Positions 35,016-42,591 of a stretch of 51,950 bases of DNA are shown piece by piece (the first letter of the stretch is position 1; each line of letters starts with the position of its first letter). This DNA is from JBDIBB01 sp039812685. GTDB taxonomy: Bacteria; Acidobacteriota; Vicinamibacteria; Vicinamibacterales; JAFNAJ01. The translations under genes were made by a program, and so were the position numbers. The DNA lies in the NCBI GenBank assembly GCA_039812685.1, contig JBDIBB010000012.1:1-51950 (forward strand), in the 5' to 3' direction. The notes below the pieces were generated by a model. The model made no database searches and was not told the DNA's origin. It saw only the letters and a list, made by a program, of their open reading frames with translations.

Positions 35016-35951
35016 ATGACGCCCCAGCTTCCCTTTCGCCTTCTCCCCGCATTCCACCAGCGCCCCTGGGGCGTGACGTCGCTGCGCCCCTGGTTTCCGC
35101 TCGAGCCGGCGGCGCCGGTCGGCGAGGCGTGGTTCACGGCAGGCACCTGCGACACCTCGCTCGGTCTCACGCTCGGAACGCTGATCGCCGCCGATCCGGA
35201 CGGCCTGCTCGGCAACGCCGCGTTTCCGGGAGCGCAGCCGCTGCTGCTGAAGCTGCTGTTCACCTCGGAACGACTGTCCGTGCAGGTGCACCCCGACGAT
35301 GAGTACGCGCGCCAGCATCACGGGTCGGCTGGCAAGACCGAGGCGTGGCACGTGCTGGACGCGCTGCCGGGCGCCACGGTGGGACTGGGCTTCACCCGGC
35401 AGGTTGGAGCCGACGAGGCGCGTGAGGCCGCGTGCAGCGGGGCGATCGAGCGCCTGATCGCGTGGCATCCTGCCCGCGCCGGCGACACGTTCCTCGTCCC
35501 GGCCGGCACGGTTCACGCCATCGGCCCCGGCCTCACGATCGTGGAGGTGCAGGAGCCGTCGGACGTCACCTATCGGCTGTACGACTACGGGCGCCCACGC
35601 GAGCTGCACCTCGAGCGCGGCTTCGCGGTGGCCGATCTCGGCCCTTACCAAGTGCGGAACGTCCCGCGCGTCCTGTCGGCCGGCCGCACGGAGATTGCGC
35701 GGTGCGAGTTCTTCCGCATGGAGCGCGCTCGCGTGGACGGGCGCCGGCGGTGGACGGCGGGTAGTCCCTTCTATCACCTGGCCGTGGTGCTCACCGGCGA
35801 GGGCGCCGTCGGCGATCTCCCGGCGCGCCCGGGCGACGTGTTCTTCGTGCCGGCCGCCAGCCGCGGTTTCAGGGTCGAGGCAGACCCCACCCTCGAGCTG
35901 CTGGTGGCCTGTTCCGCCGATTCCCCGACTCGCGCGATGATGGACTGGTAG
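35016..35951 (+). CDS. manA: Type I mannose-6-phosphate isomerase
   Basis: 311 residues, cupin-fold zinc enzyme that interconverts mannose-6-phosphate and fructose-6-phosphate. The metal and active-site motifs are LSVQVHPDDEYA, KTEAWHVLDA, and PAGTVHAIGPGLTIVEVQEPSDVTYRLYDY, all in the expected order. The N-terminus RPWGVTSLRPWFP is typical. It feeds GDP-mannose and polysaccharide synthesis or mannose catabolism. The protein is a little short, as in bacterial single-cupin type I enzymes. It is followed 76 nt later by a diguanylate cyclase gene on the same strand; joint control of exopolysaccharide is plausible but not shown. Confidence 0.92.
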   Translation: MTPQLPFRLLPAFHQRPWGVTSLRPWFPLEPAAPVGEAWFTAGTCDTSLGLTLGTLIAADPDGLLGNAAFPGAQPLLLKLLFTSERLSVQVHPDDEYARQHHGSAGKTEAWHVLDALPGATVGLGFTRQVGADEAREAACSGAIERLIAWHPARAGDTFLVPAGTVHAIGPGLTIVEVQEPSDVTYRLYDYGRPRELHLERGFAVADLGPYQVRNVPRVLSAGRTEIARCEFFRMERARVDGRRRWTAGSPFYHLAVVLTGEGAVGDLPARPGDVFFVPAASRGFRVEADPTLELLVACSADSPTRAMMDW

Positions 35952-36027
35952 CCGCGCCAGCCCCTCCTTGCGCCTCGCGCCTCGGCCGATACGTCGAGAA
36001 GCAGGACCCGACGGAGACACGGTCCGC

Positions 36028-38118
36028 ATGACGCCCTCCCCGCACCTCACCCTCGTTGTCGTCGCGGCCGCGCTCACGGTCCAGTGCTTCGCGGTTGCCG
36101 CGGCGCTGCGCCTGCTGGTCATCACCAGGCACGGCTGGGCCTGGGGCTGCGTGAGCCTCGCGCTGCTGCTGATGGCCATCCGACGCGGCCTCACCCTCTG
36201 GCAGGGCGTCGGCGAGGCGCAAGCGGTGCCGGCCGACATCAGGCCCGAACTGCTGGGCCTGGCCATCTCCGTCGTGCTCTGCCTCGGCCTGGTGCTGCTG
36301 ACGCAGGTCGCGCGCGAGACCAATCGTCGGCGGGAGCAGTCGAAGAGCATTGCCGATCGCTACCGCACCGTCTTCGAGCAGCACCCCGCCGTGATGCTGC
36401 TGGTGGATCCCGTCACCTCGACCATCGTCGACGTGAACCCGGCGGCCGCGGCCTACTACGGGTATCCACGGGAGGCCCTCCGGCAGGTGCCCACGTCCCG
36501 GCTCTGGGAAAGCCGGCAGGAGGCGAGCGGGCCCTCCGCGCCGGGCGCGAGCCCGCCGATCGCCCAGTGGCTGAGCCGCCGCGCGCACACCGCGCGGCAT
36601 CGCCTGGCCGACGGTCAGGTGCGAGACGTCGAGGTGCGCGCCGGCATCTTCAACACGGAGTCGACCCAACTGCTCTATCTCGTCGTGCACGACGAGGGCG
36701 ATCGGCTCGCGAGCGAGCAGGATCAGGCCGAGCACGCCGCGTTCTCGCGGCACAACCCGTCGCCGCTCGTGCGCGTGGACCGCCAGGGGGTCGTCCTGTT
36801 CGCCAACCTGGCGGCGCGCCGCTACGGCATCGAGGCCGGACACCCCCTGGTGGCCTCGATCGGCCGCTTCGGCGAGCTGCCGCTCGAGTCGCTGATCGCG
36901 CACGGCCTCACGCAGGTGCTGGAGGCCGAGGCCGGCGATCGCGTGCTGCAGCTGACGGTGCACGGGCGGTCGGGCCACGACGTGGCCGACGTCTACACGA
37001 CCGACGTCACCTTGTTGCGGCGCGCCGGCGACGCGCTGCGCGAGAGCAACGAGGAGCTGCGGCGCTGGGTCGGCGAGCTCGAGCGGCACCGGCACGACAG
37101 CGACGCGCACATCGAACTGAGCGCGCTCCTGCAGTCGTGCGAGTCGGTGGAAGAGGCCGGGCACGTCATCGAGCGACTCGTGCCCACGCTGTTCCCCGAC
37201 TCGAGCGGCGCGATCTTCCTCGACCTGCCGCAGACCAGCGTGCTGCAGAGCATCGGGCAGTGGGGCCCCCACGCACCGGCCTCGGTCACCTTCCACCGCG
37301 ACACCTGCTGGGCGGTACGCCGCGGCCAGCCGCACGCCGTGGAGGAGATGCGCGCCGGGCTCACCTGCCCGCACCTGATGGATGGCTACGAGGGCTACTC
37401 GGTGTGCCTGCCGCTGCGGGCGCAGGGGGCGATGCCGGGTGTCCTGACGCTGCGAGGCGACGGGCGGCTGCGCGACGCCAGCGGCCAGCGGCAGGCGCGG
37501 ATGCTCACCGACACGGTGGGCCTGGCCATCGTGAACCTGCGGCTGCGCGAAGGCCTGCGCGAGCAGTCGATCCGCGACGGGCTCACGGGACTCTTCAACC
37601 GGCGCTACCTGGAGGAGACCCTCGCGCTGGAGGTGTCGCGGGCCGCGCGCGAGCAATCGTCGCTCGCCATCCTGATGATCGACCTCGATCACTTCAAGGT
37701 CGTCAACGACACGTTCGGCCACGCCACCGGCGATCGCGTCCTGCGGGCGCTCGCCGACATGCTCCAGCGCCAGGTGCGCAGTGCCGACATCGTGTGCCGG
37801 TATGGCGGGGAGGAGTTCGCCGTGCTGATGCCCGACACGGCGCTGGAGCACGCCATTCGTCGCGCCGAGGAGTTGCGCCAGGCGGCCCGCGCGCTGGAAC
37901 TGCCCGCGCCGGCCTCCAACGGCTCGCTGTCGATCTCGGTGGGCGTGGCGGTCTATCCGAACCACGGCCGCCGCGCATCGGACCTGGTTCGCGCGTCCGA
38001 CGCCGCGCTCTACGCGGCCAAGCGCAACGGACGCGACCGCGTGGAAACACCGCCGCCAGCCGAGCCGCCACCCGATCCCCGGACCCCTGCCGTCGCAGAT
38101 CCCCAGGCTCTCATATGA
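36028..38118 (+). CDS. Membrane diguanylate cyclase (TM-PAS-PAS-GAF-GGDEF)
   Basis: 696 residues from ATG 36028. Three N-terminal hydrophobic segments (VVVAAALTVQCFAVAAAL, GCVSLALLLMAI, LGLAISVVLCLGLVLLT) anchor it in the inner membrane. A PAS domain follows (YRTVFEQHPAVMLLVDP, IVDVNPAAAAYYGY), then a second PAS-like stretch, a GAF-like region (HIELSALLQSCESVEEAGHVIERL... SVCLPLRAQGAMPGVLTL), and a GGDEF domain. The active site is GGEEF at 593-597 and the inhibitory RxxD I-site is RSAD at 584-587, five residues before it, so it should both make c-di-GMP and be product-inhibited. The upstream in-frame extension of 20 residues has no ribosome site. The GAF contains cysteines (DTCWAV, GLTCPHLM). 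Confidence 0.9.
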   Translation: MTPSPHLTLVVVAAALTVQCFAVAAALRLLVITRHGWAWGCVSLALLLMAIRRGLTLWQGVGEAQAVPADIRPELLGLAISVVLCLGLVLLTQVARETNRRREQSKSIADRYRTVFEQHPAVMLLVDPVTSTIVDVNPAAAAYYGYPREALRQVPTSRLWESRQEASGPSAPGASPPIAQWLSRRAHTARHRLADGQVRDVEVRAGIFNTESTQLLYLVVHDEGDRLASEQDQAEHAAFSRHNPSPLVRVDRQGVVLFANLAARRYGIEAGHPLVASIGRFGELPLESLIAHGLTQVLEAEAGDRVLQLTVHGRSGHDVADVYTTDVTLLRRAGDALRESNEELRRWVGELERHRHDSDAHIELSALLQSCESVEEAGHVIERLVPTLFPDSSGAIFLDLPQTSVLQSIGQWGPHAPASVTFHRDTCWAVRRGQPHAVEEMRAGLTCPHLMDGYEGYSVCLPLRAQGAMPGVLTLRGDGRLRDASGQRQARMLTDTVGLAIVNLRLREGLREQSIRDGLTGLFNRRYLEETLALEVSRAAREQSSLAILMIDLDHFKVVNDTFGHATGDRVLRALADMLQRQVRSADIVCRYGGEEFAVLMPDTALEHAIRRAEELRQAARALELPAPASNGSLSISVGVAVYPNHGRRASDLVRASDAALYAAKRNGRDRVETPPPAEPPPDPRTPAVADPQALI

Positions 38119-38179
38119 CCCCCGTCATAAGCCGCCGGGCCACGCCGGTGGTACCGTCGTGTCCTGACGGACCTGTCCG

Positions 38180-39280
38180 ATGCCGCTACTGCGCGCGTTC
38201 CTGCCGACCTCAGCCACCTCAGCCACCTCAGCCACCTCAGCCGCCCCGCTGATCCTGCGCGACAAACAGGGCCGACCGCTGGCACGACGCGCCGCCGACC
38301 GCACCCAGACGCTGCGCCACGCGGTGCAGGTGGGGTTCGCCGTGCTGAACGTGTGGATTGGCATCGAGTTCTACCGCTGGGTACGCTTCTACGAGACCGC
38401 CGGACAGGGTGCGCGGGTCGACCGGCCGGCGGGCGTCGAAGGCTGGCTGCCGATCGCGGGGCTGATGAACCTCAAGTACTGGATCCTCACCTGGGACGTG
38501 CCCGAGATCCACGCGGCCGGCATGTTCCTCCTGGTGGCGTTCCTCGGCATCTCGTGGGTACTGCGCAAGGCCTTCTGCAGCTGGCTGTGCCCGATCGGCG
38601 CGCTGTCGGAACTGCTGTGGGAGGGCGGCCGTGAGATGTTCGGCCGCAACGTCTCGCTGCCGCGCTGGATCGACCTGCCACTGCGCTCGCTGAAGTACAT
38701 CCTGTTCGGGCTCTTCTTCTACGCGATCGCCCAGATGAGCACGGCCGATCTGAAGGCGTTCCTCTACACGCCCTACGGGCTGGTCGCCGACGTGAAGATG
38801 CTCGACTTCTTCCGCGCCATGGGCCGGACCAGCGCGATGGTCATCGGCGTGCTGCTGGTGGCGTCGCTCTTCGTGAAGAACGTGTGGTGCCGGTATCTCT
38901 GCCCGTACGGCGCCATGCTGGGCCTGGTCGCGCTGGTCAGCCCCACGCGGATCCGCCGCACCGCCGACGCCTGCATCGACTGCGGCAAGTGCGCCAGGGC
39001 CTGTCCCTCACTGCTGCCCGTCGATCGGCTCGCGTCGGTGCGCTCGGCCGAGTGCACCACCTGCCTGCTCTGCATCACGGCGTGCCCCTCGCGCGACGCG
39101 CTGCACTGCAGCGTCACACGCCGCTGGGCGCTGCCCGGCTGGGCCGTGGCCGCCGGCGTGCTCGGCGTCTTCTTCCTCGTGGTGGTCGCGGCGCGCGCCA
39201 CCGGACACTGGCACACGGTGCTCCCCGACGACCTGCTGTTCCACCTGATCCAGGGCGCCGGCGCCCTGGGGCACCCCTAG
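38180..39280 (+). CDS. NapH-like membrane Fe-S protein (4 TM, two 4Fe-4S ferredoxin motifs)
   Basis: 366 residues. Four to six transmembrane segments surround two short motifs of the NapH/NosR/CcoG type: FCSWLCPIGAL (Cys133, Cys137) and WCRYLCPYGAML (Cys237, Cys241). Two classical 4Fe-4S motifs follow at CIDCGKCARACP (about 265-275) and CTTCLLCITACP (about 292-302). Such proteins pass electrons from the quinol pool or cytosol to periplasmic partners, or act as quinol-oxidising modules. The N-terminal 20 residues are encoded by a 9-bp tandem repeat (TSA x4). A Crp/Fnr regulator is convergent. The nitrate or nitrous oxide partner genes are absent here. Confidence 0.83.
   Translation: MPLLRAFLPTSATSATSATSAAPLILRDKQGRPLARRAADRTQTLRHAVQVGFAVLNVWIGIEFYRWVRFYETAGQGARVDRPAGVEGWLPIAGLMNLKYWILTWDVPEIHAAGMFLLVAFLGISWVLRKAFCSWLCPIGALSELLWEGGREMFGRNVSLPRWIDLPLRSLKYILFGLFFYAIAQMSTADLKAFLYTPYGLVADVKMLDFFRAMGRTSAMVIGVLLVASLFVKNVWCRYLCPYGAMLGLVALVSPTRIRRTADACIDCGKCARACPSLLPVDRLASVRSAECTTCLLCITACPSRDALHCSVTRRWALPGWAVAAGVLGVFFLVVVAARATGHWHTVLPDDLLFHLIQGAGALGHP
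38207..38242. repeat. Four copies of a 9-bp tandem repeat (ACCTCAGCC)
   Basis: Four exact copies, in frame, encode Thr-Ser-Ala repeats just after the start of the NapH-like protein. Copy-number change would keep the reading frame. Confidence 0.9.
39250..39269. repeat. Perfect 20-bp palindrome at the 3' end of the NapH-like gene
   Basis: Two mirrored half-sites, CCAGGGCGCC and its reverse complement, abut without a spacer. It lies inside the last codons of the NapH-like gene and 40 nt beyond the end of the convergent Crp/Fnr gene. Confidence 0.8.
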
Positions 39281-39308
39281 CACGACGCCGCCACCGCGGC
39301 GCCCGCGC

Positions 39309-39998
39309 CTACTCCGAGGCGAGCGTCTCCAGGCCACGCCTGTCGAGGATCACGAAGCCGTCGCGCTCGGTGCGGACGAGCCCTTCCTTGCCCCAACGGC
39401 TCATGATGCGGATGCTGGTCTCGATGGTGGTGCCCGCCAGGTCGGCCAGGTCCTGACGCGAGAGGGGCACCCGCACGGCGATCCCCTCCTCGGCAGCCTC
39501 ACCCGACTCGTCGGCCAGCTTGAGGAACAGCCGCGCGAACCGGGGCTCCACCTTCCCGCCGGTGAGATCCACCACGCGATTGGTGAGCTCGACGAGCCGG
39601 ATCGTCAGCCCCAGCAGCAGGCCGCGCACCAGCGACGGATGGTGCTCGAGCAGCGCGAAGAACTCGCGACGCGGCACCACCACGCAGGTGGTGGGCTCCA
39701 GCGCGATGGCGCTCGCCGGAAACGGCCGGCCCTCGTAGGAGGCGACCGCGCCCAGCGGATCGCCGGTGCCGAACACTTCGAGGATCACGTCCTTGCCGGC
39801 GGCGGTGGTCTTCACCACCTTCACGCGGCCGCTGGCGATGGTGATGAAGAAGTCCGATGGGTCGCCCTCGCTGAAGAGGCGTTCGCCGCGATCGTAGGTG
39901 ACCACCCGGGCAATGCCGGCGAGGTGCGAACGGTCGGCGCCGCCGAGCCGGCGCCACACGGGCGTGATCTTCAGGAGGTCTTCTGGCGTGCGGGGCAC
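39309..39998 (-). CDS. Crp/Fnr-family transcriptional regulator
   Basis: 229 residues. An N-terminal cyclic-nucleotide-type beta barrel (LFSEGDPSDFFITIASGRVKVVKTT, VFGTGDPLGAVASYEGRPFPASA) is followed by the dimer helix and a C-terminal helix-turn-helix (VPLSRQDLADLAGTTIETSIRIMSRWGKEGLV). There is only one Cys (TTCVVVP), so it is not an Fe-S FNR; the Arg/Ser pair that binds cAMP in CRP is also not obvious. A heme- or other redox-sensing DNR-like type is possible. It is convergent with the NapH-like redox gene, which may be its target. The ATG at 39998 is standard. Confidence 0.88.
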   Translation of the reverse strand: MPRTPEDLLKITPVWRRLGGADRSHLAGIARVVTYDRGERLFSEGDPSDFFITIASGRVKVVKTTAAGKDVILEVFGTGDPLGAVASYEGRPFPASAIALEPTTCVVVPRREFFALLEHHPSLVRGLLLGLTIRLVELTNRVVDLTGGKVEPRFARLFLKLADESGEAAEEGIAVRVPLSRQDLADLAGTTIETSIRIMSRWGKEGLVRTERDGFVILDRRGLETLASE

Positions 39999-40116
39999 CA
40001 GCCGATCTTACTTCGCGCCCGCCGTGTGACCGAATCCACCGGTCTGTCGTAGCATCGAGGGAGGGCGCCGGGCCGGGACCACCACCGGGGCGTATCCTTC
40101 TGCCGAGGCCGGAAAC

Positions 40117-40782
40117 ATGTCCACGAGACCGCTGACGCTGCCGACACCCGGGACCGCCCTGCCAGGGCGATCCGAGCGCATGCCCGTGCCCGCGCGCCAC
40201 GAGGTGCTCGGGGGGCCGATGATCCCGCCCTTTCCCGAGGGCTTGGATTGGACGGTCTTCGGCATGGGCTGCTTCTGGGGCGTCGAGCAGACATTCTGGA
40301 ACGTGCCCGGCGTCCACACCACCGCGGCGGGCTACGCCGGCGGCCTCACCCCCAATCCCACGTACCGGGAGGTGTGCACCGGGATGACGGGACACACCGA
40401 GGTGGTGCTGGTCGTGTGGGATCCCTCGCGGCGATCCTTCGAGGATTTGTTGCGTGTCTTCTGGGAGACGCACGATCCCACGCAGGGCATGCGTCAGGGG
40501 AACGACGTCGGCACGCAGTACCGCTCGGCCATCTACTACCGCAGCGAGGCCCAGCGCGCGGCGGCGGCGGCCACGCGCGACGCGTACCAACTGGCGCTGT
40601 CGGAGGCTGGCTTCGGGCCGGTCACGACCGCGATCGAGCCGCTCGGCGAGTTCTATTACGCCGAGGACTACCACCAGCAATACCTGCACAAGAACCCTGA
40701 CGGCTACTGCGGCGTCGGGGGCACCGGCGTGAGCTGTCCCGTCGGGGTCGGGGTCCGGCAGATGGGACAGCCGCGAGCGTGA
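40117..40782 (+). CDS. msrA: Peptide methionine-S-sulfoxide reductase
   Basis: 221 residues. The catalytic motif GCFWGVEQTFW (Cys52) is complete, and the YRxxxxYxxxEQ-type substrate region reads AIYYRSEAQRAAAAA. The C-terminus has YHQQYLHKNPDGYCGVGGTGVSC, giving two candidate resolving cysteines, so it is a two- or three-Cys MsrA. It reduces methionine-S-sulfoxide in proteins using thioredoxin. No MsrB fusion. The N-terminal 40 residues are longer than usual and rich in Pro and Arg; no signal peptide is clear. A TAGCAT box at 40050-40055 may be its -10 element. Confidence 0.95.
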   Translation: MSTRPLTLPTPGTALPGRSERMPVPARHEVLGGPMIPPFPEGLDWTVFGMGCFWGVEQTFWNVPGVHTTAAGYAGGLTPNPTYREVCTGMTGHTEVVLVVWDPSRRSFEDLLRVFWETHDPTQGMRQGNDVGTQYRSAIYYRSEAQRAAAAATRDAYQLALSEAGFGPVTTAIEPLGEFYYAEDYHQQYLHKNPDGYCGVGGTGVSCPVGVGVRQMGQPRA

Positions 40783-40914
40783 CGAACGGCGACGGGCCTG
40801 CGACGGTCTGACGACGCGCCCGCCCGCCGGGCTGCGCCGAACGGGGCGGATGGCGGCCAGGTGCGGCCGCGTCGCGGCCGGTGCCCGCGGCCTCCGCGCC
40901 GCGCGGCGATGCCC

Positions 40915-42495
40915 TCACCCGCGGTCGGCTTCGAGTTCCACCTGGTAGAGCCGGTCCCCCGCCACGTTGTGCAGCGTCACCGTGGCCGCCTCCGTCTTCG
41001 CGTCCACCTTCACGGTGCCGAAGAACTGGAAGCCCTCGGCCGGTGATCGGCCCGGCTTCATGCCGGCCGGAATCCCGAGGAACTTCACCTCCGGGCCAAA
41101 GGTCATGTCGAGCGCGTTGGGGCCGTAGGTGCCCGCGTGCAGCGGGCCGGCCACGAACTCCCAGAACGGATCGAAGTCGGTGAAGCGCGCGCGCGCCGGA
41201 TCGTAGTGGTGCGCCGCGCAGTAGTGCACGTCGCCGGTGACGAACAGGACGTTGCGGATGCGCTCGCGCCTGAGGAACGCCAGCAGGTCGGCGATTTCCA
41301 GTTCGCGGCCGAGCGGCGGCCCATCGTCGGCATTGGCGACGGCCTCGAACCACTGGCGATCGGGATAGAAGTCGCCAACGATCAGGCCGATGGGCATGCC
41401 GCTGGCGATCACCTTCCAGCGGGCGCGCGAGGTCTTCAGCCGCGCCTTCACCCAGGCGAGCTGGCCGGGTCCGAGCAGCGAGCTCGCCGGCTCCAGCGCC
41501 GCCTGCCGGTTCAGCGAGTTCGGGCCGCGATAGCTGCGCATGTCCCACGCGATCACGTCGAGCAGCGGCCCCTGCGCGCGCTGGCGGTAGATGCGCTCGG
41601 GATCGTCGCCATCGATGGCGAGCGGCTGGTAGTCGAGGAAGGCGCGCCGCGCCCGCGCGATGAGCACCCCCATCCGTTTCTCCGTGTAGCGCGCGTCGGC
41701 CTCGAGCGAGCGCAGGTCGAAGAAGTTGTCGCGCACCTCGTGGTCGTCCCAGATCGCCAGCGTGGGCACCTCGGCCTGGAACCGGCGCATGTTCGCGTCG
41801 AGCAGGTTGTAGCGGTAGTTGCCGCGGAACTCGTCGAGCGTCTCGGCGACCTTCGACTTCTCGGGCGTCACCACGTTCCGCCAGATCGTCCCGTCGTCGA
41901 GCGGCACCTCCGGCCGCAGCGGCTGATCGGCGTAAATGGTGTCGCCCACGTGCACGAAGAGATCGGGCTGCGCGCGCCGCATCGTCTCGTAGAGCCGCAG
42001 GCCGCCGCGCGCCTCGTCGATGCCCCAGCCCTGCCCGCACGTGTCGGCCGACCAGGCCATCGTGACGTCACGCGTGGCGCGGCCGCCCGCCTCGGGCGTG
42101 CGGAAGCTCCCCATCTGCGGCGCGCTGAGCGTCTTCAGGTCGCCCAGATCGAGGAAGCTGACGCGATAGTGAATGGTCTGTCCGGGCGGCAGATCCGTGA
42201 GCACGACGCGCGCGGTGTAGTCCCATTCCTCCAGCGCCGCGGGCCCCGTGACCTTCCGCGCATCGTCGAAGCGGGATGTCGTCGAGTACTCCACCAGCAG
42301 GCGCGCCGGCCGGTCGCTCCGGCTCCAGACGACGGCCCGGCCTTCCGACACGTCGCCGCTGGCGATTCCCAGCGGCACCTGCGGCCGCATGCGCTCCGGG
42401 GTGACAATTGCCGGTGCCTGGCCGAAGACCCTGGCTGGGACGACGGCGCCGATCGCCGAGGCGGCGCCGAGGCGGACGAAGTCGCGACGGTTCAT
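40915..42495 (-). CDS. phoD: PhoD-family alkaline phosphatase/phosphodiesterase, Tat-exported
   Basis: 526 residues. The N-terminus carries a twin-arginine signal (NRRDFVRLGAASAIGAVVPARVFGQ), so the folded, metal-loaded enzyme is exported by Tat. The PhoD N-terminal beta domain (PLGIASGDVSEGRAVVWSRSDRPARLLVEYSTT) is followed by the metallophosphatase core: FVHVGDTIYADQ, AIWDDHEVRDNFF, and VLFVTGDVHYCAAHHYDP. PhoD enzymes use calcium and iron to hydrolyse phosphate mono- and diesters. A TonB-dependent receptor gene lies upstream on the same strand, but a strong terminator separates them, so they are not obviously one transcript. Confidence 0.93.
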   Translation of the reverse strand: MNRRDFVRLGAASAIGAVVPARVFGQAPAIVTPERMRPQVPLGIASGDVSEGRAVVWSRSDRPARLLVEYSTTSRFDDARKVTGPAALEEWDYTARVVLTDLPPGQTIHYRVSFLDLGDLKTLSAPQMGSFRTPEAGGRATRDVTMAWSADTCGQGWGIDEARGGLRLYETMRRAQPDLFVHVGDTIYADQPLRPEVPLDDGTIWRNVVTPEKSKVAETLDEFRGNYRYNLLDANMRRFQAEVPTLAIWDDHEVRDNFFDLRSLEADARYTEKRMGVLIARARRAFLDYQPLAIDGDDPERIYRQRAQGPLLDVIAWDMRSYRGPNSLNRQAALEPASSLLGPGQLAWVKARLKTSRARWKVIASGMPIGLIVGDFYPDRQWFEAVANADDGPPLGRELEIADLLAFLRRERIRNVLFVTGDVHYCAAHHYDPARARFTDFDPFWEFVAGPLHAGTYGPNALDMTFGPEVKFLGIPAGMKPGRSPAEGFQFFGTVKVDAKTEAATVTLHNVAGDRLYQVELEADRG

Positions 42496-42509
42496 GGCGG
42501 ACCACGACG

Positions 42510-42541
42510 AAAAAGGGCCGGGAAGGCATCCTTCCCGGCCC
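42510..42541 (-). terminator. Intrinsic terminator downstream of the TonB-dependent receptor
   Basis: A perfect 12-bp stem (42515-42526 with 42530-42541) closed by a 3-nt loop is followed on the minus strand by TTTTT at 42514-42510. It lies 50 nt after the receptor stop and 15 nt before the phoD start codon. Confidence 0.92.
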
Positions 42542-42591
42542 GGTGGCTGACGATGAGGCTCGACCTCCGAGCCCGGGTCCCGGTTCGGACC

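Noticed and set aside
39309..39998. Crp/Fnr gene as an oxygen-sensing FNR
   Set aside because: It has only one cysteine, so it cannot hold the four-Cys Fe-S cluster of FNR.
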